Notes under the pieces: generated by a model | The model's input: the letters and a program-made list of their open reading frames with translations, nothing else | What the model was told of the DNA's origin: nothing | Database searches by the model: none | Source of the DNA: Kiritimatiellia bacterium | Lineage (GTDB): Bacteria > Verrucomicrobiota > Kiritimatiellia > RFP12 > UBA1067 | Assembly: GCA_017508315.1 (NCBI GenBank) | Contig: JAFVZE010000075.1 | Coordinates: 1-19,181 of the forward strand | Reading direction: 5' to 3' | Length of the DNA stretch: 19,181 bases | Shown here: one piece after another, positions 14,695 to 19,181 of the stretch | Layout: each line of letters starts with the position of its first letter | Numbering within the stretch: position 1 is the stretch's first letter | Made by a program: the position numbers and the translations under genes

Positions 14695-16613
14695 CGGTGA
14701 AGTCAGTGGAAAAAGCGCGGCGCGTGTCGATGTCCGCCGTTTTGTGTCTGGTGATGCTGCCGTTTGCGCGGTATTCCCCCGCGTCGGACGGGATCGGCGG
14801 CGTTCGGCTCAAGGGATATCTCGGCGGTCGTCTGGACGCGATGATCGAGCGGCATGTGGCCGGAACGGACGTTGATTACATAACCGAAACGTTCTTCGAA
14901 AAAGCCGAACGCAGAGGTTGGTGGCAGACCGAGTTCTGGGGAAAGTTCATGCATGCGGCGGTGCCGTATCTCGAATATGCGCCGACGGAGAAACTGCGTG
15001 ATTCCGTCGAGCGCGGGCTCGAGCGCGTGCTTTCCTCCCAGGAAGCTTCCGGCTATATCGGCAACTACCCCGATGAACTGCGCTGCGGGGAAGGATGGGA
15101 CGTATGGGGGATGAAATACACGATGATGGGGCTTTTGCACCATTATGACGGGGAACGGGGAACGGAGAACGGGAAGCGGGCGCTTGAAGCCTGCCGACGC
15201 CTCTGCGACTACGTCATCGGCGAACTCGGTCCGGGAGGAAAGCGCGGCCGCGAACTCTGGCAGACCGGCAACTGGTCGGGTTACGCGAGTTCTTCGATTC
15301 TCGAGCCGGTCGTATGGCTTTACAGGCGCACGCGCGAACGGAAATATCTCGATTTCGCGGCTTATATCGTAAAGGGGATGACCGAGCCCGCGTCCGGGCC
15401 GAGGCTTCTGGATCTCGCGCTCAGGGGAGTTTCGGTCGCGGATCGCAACGGATACGGCAATGCCGCCGACGAGAGCGGAAATTACGTCATGAAACACAGC
15501 CGCCTCAAGGCGTATGAAATGATGAGCTGCTATCAGGGGCTTCTCGAATACTGCGAGGTCGCGGGCCGCAGGGATCTTCTCTCGGCGGCGATCGCGACCG
15601 CTGAGGACATAGCCGGAGAAGAGGTCAATCTCGCAGGCGGCTGCGCGGCGTCGGAACGCTGGTTCCACGGCGCGCGCAAACAGCATCTTCCCTACGCGAG
15701 TCTGCAGGAAACATGCGTCACGACGACATGGATGCGTTTCTGCGAAAAACTTCTCGATCTGACCGGCGAGACGGTATGGGCGGACCGGATCGAGCGCACG
15801 TTCTACAACGCCTACCTTGCGGCGATGAAAGCCGACGGTTCGTCTTTCGCCGCCTACACTCCGCTTTCCGGCAACCGCTGGAGCGGCATGCACCACTGCT
15901 ATATGCATACGGATTGCTGCACCGCGAACGGTCCGCGCGGTTTCCTCTGTTTTCTCCGGAAGTTTTTCCGCATGAAAGACGGAGATGCCGTTTTCAATTT
16001 CTACGCTTCGGCGACCGTCAGGGGAAAGCGCGCCGACGGCTCGCCCGTTTCCTTCGAAATGTATTCGCTCTATCCCCGTTCGGACCATGTGCGCATCGTC
16101 AGCCGTACAGAGGGGCGTCTTGCCGCGAAGTTCCGCATCCCGGCCTGGAGCGCCGCAACTTCCGTAAAACTCAACGGCGAGGAACTCGCCGGCGTCAAGG
16201 CGGGAACGTATTTTGGAATCGACCGCGAGTGGCGGCTCGGCGACATCGTGGAGATGCGCTTTGAAATGCCGGTCGTCGCGCACGTTCTCGATCATCATGT
16301 GGCCTTTACGCGCGGGCCCGTGCTGCTCGCCCGCGACAACCGTTTTGCCGACGGAGACATGACCGAACCTTTCCGGAGCGGGACGGTCGGCGACGGCCGG
16401 CGGATGGACGGCTTCGCCGCGGTGCGGACTCCGTCCGAAGCGATGTGGATGGCGTTTTCGGCGACATTGCCTATCGGCTCGCACCATGAAAACCGCGAAG
16501 CTGCGCTGCCGAGCACGGTTTTCTTCTGCGATTTCGCTTCGGCCGGAAACGCCTGGACGCGCACGAACGGATATCGGACGTGGTTTCCGGTGGAATACGT
16601 ATTCAATGAATGA
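14691..16613 (+). CDS. GH127 beta-L-arabinofuranosidase (DUF1680 family)
   Basis: A 640-residue glycoside hydrolase with an (alpha/alpha)6 barrel followed by beta-sandwich domains. The zinc-cysteine catalytic site of GH127 is visible. Glu340 and Cys342 are in QETCVTTTWM, and Cys409-Cys410 are in TDCCTANGPRG. They correspond to Glu338, Cys340, Cys417 and Cys418 of the well-studied HypBA1 enzyme. WQTEFWGKFM and the GYIGNYP segment also fit. A hydrophobic stretch at about 14-26 suggests export, though the n-region is long. A tandem heptamer at 15149-15175 encodes an apparent small insertion near residue 154. The enzyme should release L-arabinofuranose from pectic arabinan or glycoprotein side chains. 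The ATG overlaps the queH stop (ATGA), and AGAGGTG lies upstream. Confidence 0.93.
   Translation: MTVKSVEKARRVSMSAVLCLVMLPFARYSPASDGIGGVRLKGYLGGRLDAMIERHVAGTDVDYITETFFEKAERRGWWQTEFWGKFMHAAVPYLEYAPTEKLRDSVERGLERVLSSQEASGYIGNYPDELRCGEGWDVWGMKYTMMGLLHHYDGERGTENGKRALEACRRLCDYVIGELGPGGKRGRELWQTGNWSGYASSSILEPVVWLYRRTRERKYLDFAAYIVKGMTEPASGPRLLDLALRGVSVADRNGYGNAADESGNYVMKHSRLKAYEMMSCYQGLLEYCEVAGRRDLLSAAIATAEDIAGEEVNLAGGCAASERWFHGARKQHLPYASLQETCVTTTWMRFCEKLLDLTGETVWADRIERTFYNAYLAAMKADGSSFAAYTPLSGNRWSGMHHCYMHTDCCTANGPRGFLCFLRKFFRMKDGDAVFNFYASATVRGKRADGSPVSFEMYSLYPRSDHVRIVSRTEGRLAAKFRIPAWSAATSVKLNGEELAGVKAGTYFGIDREWRLGDIVEMRFEMPVVAHVLDHHVAFTRGPVLLARDNRFADGDMTEPFRSGTVGDGRRMDGFAAVRTPSEAMWMAFSATLPIGSHHENREAALPSTVFFCDFASAGNAWTRTNGYRTWFPVEYVFNE
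15149..15175 (+). repeat. Imperfect 7-bp tandem repeat inside the GH127 gene
   Basis: CGGGGAA, CGGGGAA, CGGAGAA and CGGGAA follow one another at 15149-15175. Because the unit is 7 bases, gain or loss of one copy would shift the reading frame. The frame is intact here. The encoded residues (DGERGTENGK) look like a small insertion. Confidence 0.7.
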
Positions 16614-16703
16614 AAGGAAATCGCGAGGCTGAAAAAATCATGTTTGCGCGGCGGTGAATGCCGTCGGGGTTAGTGTTTGACGGCGGATTGGTAATCGGTT
16701 ACT
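16614..16703. other. Intergenic region after the GH127 operon
   Basis: No gene is seen. A stem GCCGTC (16660-16665) / GACGGC (16679-16684) with a 13-base loop may be a weak terminator of the operon, but it lacks a T-run. Confidence 0.4.
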
Positions 16704-16736
16704 CGGATGTGCAACTGTACAACAGTTGCACATCCG
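16704..16736. repeat. Perfect 15-bp inverted repeat with a 3-base centre
   Basis: CGGATGTGCAACTGT (16704-16718) and its exact complement (16722-16736) flank ACA. No T-run follows on either strand, so it is not a standard terminator. A DNA operator, a recombination or attachment site, or an intergenic repeat (REP-like) fits better. Confidence 0.8.
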
Positions 16737-16773
16737 ACAACACAAAAACGAAGTGTCAACTTTAAGCGGGGAC

Positions 16774-16831
16774 TTGACATTGGCATTGCATTTCGTAAGG
16801 TAAAATGATATTATTGGGTTGAATTTCGTAA
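16774..16831 (+). promoter_or_regulatory. Putative promoter and repeat operator of the AAA/DUF4143 gene
   Basis: A consensus -35 TTGACA is at 16774-16779. Possible -10 elements are TAAGGT (16796-16801, 16-base spacer) and TAAAAT (16801-16806, 21-base spacer, or 15 from an alternative TTGGCA). The nonamer ATTTCGTAA occurs twice, at 16790-16798 and 16823-16831, exactly 33 bases apart (about three helix turns). It could bind a regulator at the promoter and at the ribosome binding site. Confidence 0.45.
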
Positions 16832-16840
16832 AGGAGCCTT

Positions 16841-18175
16841 ATGAAATACATAGATAGAACGATAGACCTACTTTTGAGCGAGTGGCGGGAGACAGCCAAG
16901 CGCAAGCCTATTTTGCTGCGAGGAGCGCGACAGGTCGGCAAAACTTCGTCCGTTCGGCATCTTTCCGAGTCGTTTGAAGAATATGTAGAAGTCAATTTTG
17001 AGTTGGATATTGACGTGTGTCGCGTTTTTGAGACTGTGCGCGATCCGCAGGAAATATGCCGGCAGATTTCGCTGTTAAAAAATAGCGTGATTGAACCTGG
17101 GCGTACGCTTCTATTCCTTGATGAGATTCAGGCGTGTCCTGACGCGATTGAAGCCTTGAGGTTTTTTTATGAAAAGATGCCTGAACTTCATGTGATCGCT
17201 GCAGGATCGCTTCTGGAATTCGCCTTGCGTGATTTGCCCTCGTTCGGGGTTGGCCGTATCCGTTCGATTTTCATGTATCCGCTTACATTCAACGAGTTTC
17301 TTCATGCGCAGGGGGAGGATATTCTTGCGTCTGCGATTAACGAAGCTTCAAAAGAAAAACCATTGCCCGATGCTGTTCATAAAAAAACATTGGGGTTGTT
17401 GTCTGTTTTTACAGCGATAGGCGGTATGCCGGAGTCTGTTGCGACATATTGCGAAACTAAGCGGATAACGGCCTGCCATGCCGTTCTTGACGATATTCTC
17501 GTTTCGCTCTACGGGGATTTTTCGAAGTATCATACACGCATGGATGTCTCGCGCATCCGTTCGGTTTTCGCGTCTGTCATCCGTCAAACCGGCGGCAAGT
17601 TTGTGTTTGCCCATGCGAGTGAAGGGGCGAACAGCGCACAGGTGCGTGAATGTCTTTCGCTTTTAACTTTGGCCGGTCTTGTTTTCCCGGTTACGCATAC
17701 TTCTGCGCAAGGCCTTCCTCTTGCTGCAGAGACAAATCAGAAGTTTCAGAAATATCTTATCTTCGATACGGGGATTTATCTGCGCTTTTTGAGGACCGAT
17801 CTTGCAACAGTTGTCGGACCGACAAGCGTAGATGTGATGAATCGCGGCGCTCTTGCCGAATTGCTGGCGGGACTGGAACTTGTCAAGGCGTTTGAACCGT
17901 CTTACCCTGCGGAACTTTATTATTGGCAGCGCGAGAAACGCGGCGCGCAGGCGGAGGTTGATTATGTGGCGCAGAAGGGCGAGGATATTGTTGCGATTGA
18001 AGTGAAGTCCGGGGTAAAAGGATCGATGCGCAGTCTGGACGTCTTTATGGGCGAGCATCCTCATGCCAAAGGAATGCGAACTTCGGCGGAAAACTTCGGT
18101 CAGGTGGGAAATGTTGATATAGTGCCGATTTATGCGCTCGGACAAATCTGGCGCAACGGCAATGCGACGCGATGA
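16841..18175 (+). CDS. AAA ATPase with DUF4143 domain
   Basis: A 444-residue member of the widespread ATPase family with AAA_14 and DUF4143 domains. Walker A is GARQVGKT at 28-35, and Walker B is LLFLDEIQ at 90-97. A sensor-like AAGSLLEF follows, then GRI.S..M.PL.FNEFL. The C-terminal DUF4143 part ends in a PD-(D/E)XK-like signature: Asp374 in EVDYV, then Glu387 and Lys389 in IEVKSG. The biological role of the family is unknown; nucleic-acid binding or cleavage is likely. Members are numerous, lineage-hopping and usually solitary. AAGGAG (16831-16836) stands 4 bases before the ATG. Codon use is visibly more A/T-rich at third positions than in the genes before it, which suggests recent transfer. 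It is preceded by a perfect palindrome. Confidence 0.92.
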   Translation: MKYIDRTIDLLLSEWRETAKRKPILLRGARQVGKTSSVRHLSESFEEYVEVNFELDIDVCRVFETVRDPQEICRQISLLKNSVIEPGRTLLFLDEIQACPDAIEALRFFYEKMPELHVIAAGSLLEFALRDLPSFGVGRIRSIFMYPLTFNEFLHAQGEDILASAINEASKEKPLPDAVHKKTLGLLSVFTAIGGMPESVATYCETKRITACHAVLDDILVSLYGDFSKYHTRMDVSRIRSVFASVIRQTGGKFVFAHASEGANSAQVRECLSLLTLAGLVFPVTHTSAQGLPLAAETNQKFQKYLIFDTGIYLRFLRTDLATVVGPTSVDVMNRGALAELLAGLELVKAFEPSYPAELYYWQREKRGAQAEVDYVAQKGEDIVAIEVKSGVKGSMRSLDVFMGEHPHAKGMRTSAENFGQVGNVDIVPIYALGQIWRNGNATR

Positions 18176-18424
18176 GGACAGATCGTCCTGCAAATGGTTT
18201 CAAAAGGCCCGGAAGGCGGAAAATGAGAATGAACACAATACAATCGAAATATGATAAAATGTCCGTTGTCAAGCGAAGGACTGCGGCGATCTTGAAAGAA
18301 GCTCTCGCCACCCCCTAAGCGGACAGATATATAAAGATCGCGTAACCACGCGGACTTGCTCGTTCGGTTGAAACGACCAAAATTTTCAGAAGAGCGAACA
18401 TGTCTTGCGAGGGGCGCGCTGTAT

Positions 18425-18520
18425 GGCACATGCATGTGCCGGGCGTGTCATCTTGCACCCATGTTTTCTTCAGGGCTTTGGTCGGCCTCAACCGAGAGCA
18501 CGGGTGAAGGAGGCACGCCC
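18425..18520 (+). promoter_or_regulatory. Candidate structured RNA leader of the lipoprotein gene
   Basis: A perfect 16-base palindrome GGCACATGCATGTGCC (18425-18440) is followed at once by a nested set. GGGCGTG (18441-18447) pairs with CACGCCC (18514-18520), CACCC (18456-18460) pairs with GGGTG (18502-18506), and TCGG (18482-18485) pairs with CCGA (18492-18495). The gene starts 34 bases later. I do not recognise a known riboswitch class. Confidence 0.4.
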
Positions 18521-18543
18521 GCTCTTTTGTCTCCAAGCGAAAT

Positions 18544-18547
18544 GGAG
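18544..18547 (+). promoter_or_regulatory. Ribosome binding site of the lipoprotein gene
   Basis: GGAG lies 7 bases before the ATG at 18555, and supports that start over the in-frame ATG at 18564. Confidence 0.65.
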
Positions 18548-18554
18548 ATAAAAG

Positions 18555-19181
18555 ATGAAGTCGATGAAAATCGGAATTGGCGCGGCATCTCTGCTATTGG
18601 TGGCGGCGGGCTGCAAGACGACAACTGTAACCAGTATCCCTGGTGCCAGTGTTAAACATGATCAAATAACAAGTTCTGCTCCTGCGCAAGTTGACACCTG
18701 GTTTTGGAACTGGTGGTTTACAAACGGTAAAAACATAACTGTTTCAAAGGATGGCTATGCGCAGAAGTCTGTCAGGCTCTCGTTTGCAACGCCCGCAACG
18801 ATCAATGTAAATCTTGACAGAAAGTTTAATGTCACGGCTAACGAACAGGGTGCGACAGTTTATGTCGATGGTGTAGCAAAAGGCAAGACGCCGCTCAAAG
18901 GCGTTGCAATCAATGACAGCGGCAGTTCGGTCGTGTCGGTCAAGAAACAAGGCTGGCTCGAAGCAAAGATGACTCCGAATCCTGAAACGCCCACAGATAT
19001 CAATCTTGTTATGGATCAGGACGGTTCCGGACGCCGACTTCTTGAACTGATGCCGACACAGAACGGCGTGAGTATCCGTACGACGCCTATCTTCTCCGAT
19101 ACGGAAGTTGGCGAAAACTCTCCGAACGTTTCTTCGGTCAAGCGAGTTACCTCTGCGCCGCAGACTGAATACATTCAGGAT
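18555..19181 (+). CDS. PEGA-like lipoprotein (partial, runs off the window)
   Basis: The first 209 codons of an open frame with no stop before the window ends. A clear lipoprotein signal is present: MKSMKIG, a hydrophobic run, then LVAAGC with Cys20 as the lipid-attached residue. Next comes an aromatic patch WFWNWWF (49-55). A PEGA-like domain starting at about residue 89 shows the typical FNVTAN..GATVYVDGVAKGKTPLKGV pattern. PEGA domains are small extracytoplasmic beta-sandwiches often found on surface lipoproteins. The rest is polar and has no motif I recognise. Base composition resembles the preceding AAA ATPase more than the GC-rich operon. Preceded by a structured-looking leader. Function unknown; an outer-membrane or periplasmic location is likely. 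Confidence 0.8.
   Translation, partial: MKSMKIGIGAASLLLVAAGCKTTTVTSIPGASVKHDQITSSAPAQVDTWFWNWWFTNGKNITVSKDGYAQKSVRLSFATPATINVNLDRKFNVTANEQGATVYVDGVAKGKTPLKGVAINDSGSSVVSVKKQGWLEAKMTPNPETPTDINLVMDQDGSGRRLLELMPTQNGVSIRTTPIFSDTEVGENSPNVSSVKRVTSAPQTEYIQD

Larger units (their letters stand above)
18176..18554. other. Long intergenic region with a possibly structured leader
   Basis: No gene is supported. A small stem AGGAC/GTCCT (18175-18179 and 18185-18189) follows the ATPase stop. A possible -10 TAAAAT is at 18255-18260 with no clear -35. Stems in the next 270 bases include TGTCCG/CGGACA (18260-18265 and 18320-18325), with GGCGA/TCGCC inside (18285-18289 and 18305-18309), and CGCG/CGCG (18339-18352). 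A larger nested structure lies at 18425-18520. Confidence 0.5.

Noticed and set aside
14703..16487. 594-codon open frame on the - strand
   Set aside because: It is a shadow of the GH127 gene, whose catalytic residues are all in place on the + strand.
16660..16684. Rho-independent terminator after GH127
   Set aside because: Only a 6-bp stem with a 13-base loop and no T-run. Kept as a weak possibility, not called.
18176..18420. tRNA gene in the intergenic region
   Set aside because: No T-loop consensus or cloverleaf could be found on either strand.

Overview
All supported genes in this 19.2 kb window lie on the + strand. The content suggests a carbohydrate-degrading, Gram-negative-type bacterium of the PVC superphylum, most likely a Kiritimatiellota/Lentisphaerota/Verrucomicrobiota relative from a gut-like habitat. 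This is an inference. It rests on large secreted multidomain carbohydrate-active enzymes, a Planctomycetes/Verrucomicrobia-style CE15-like esterase domain, an autotransporter-passenger-like beta-helix protein, an absence of SusC/SusD genes, and moderately GC-rich coding DNA. No rRNA or marker gene fixes the phylum.

Layout. (1) 1-226: non-coding, with a C14-A9 tract and a G10 tract that sits inside the apparent promoter of the first gene. (2) 227-4374: a secreted beta-helix-type protein and, 14 bases after its stop, a secreted clan GH-A glycoside hydrolase. (3) 4375-5352: a gene-poor stretch holding an 800-bp inverted element. It has perfect 22-bp terminal inverted repeats and two diverged, oppositely oriented copies of what looks like a structured RNA. 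(4) 5353-8613: one exported protein combining a GH28 polygalacturonase, a CE15-like esterase and a rhamnogalacturonan-acetylesterase-like SGNH domain. (5) 8711-12020: a small His-rich secreted protein, a DUF58 protein, a BatD/DUF4381-like membrane protein (without MoxR) and an acyltransferase-3 membrane protein. (6) 12110-16613: six genes joined by 4- or 16-base overlaps: HNH nuclease, RuvC, RsmI, a stand-alone HATPase, QueH and a GH127 beta-L-arabinofuranosidase. (7) 16614-18175: a perfect 15-bp palindrome and an AAA/DUF4143 ATPase whose base composition looks more AT-rich. (8) 18176-19181: a long, structured-looking leader and the 5' part of a PEGA-like lipoprotein gene that runs off the window.

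How the genes fit together. The GH28/CE15/SGNH fusion, the GH-A enzyme and GH127 together suggest breakdown of pectic side chains and backbone: de-esterification, galacturonan or rhamnogalacturonan cleavage, and arabinofuranose release. RuvC, RsmI and QueH are housekeeping functions in recombination, rRNA methylation and queuosine synthesis. Their translational coupling to GH127 is unexpected. The best candidates for undescribed biology are the paired RNA-like inverted element at 4476-5275, the poly-G promoter at 192-219, and the structured leader at 18255-18540.
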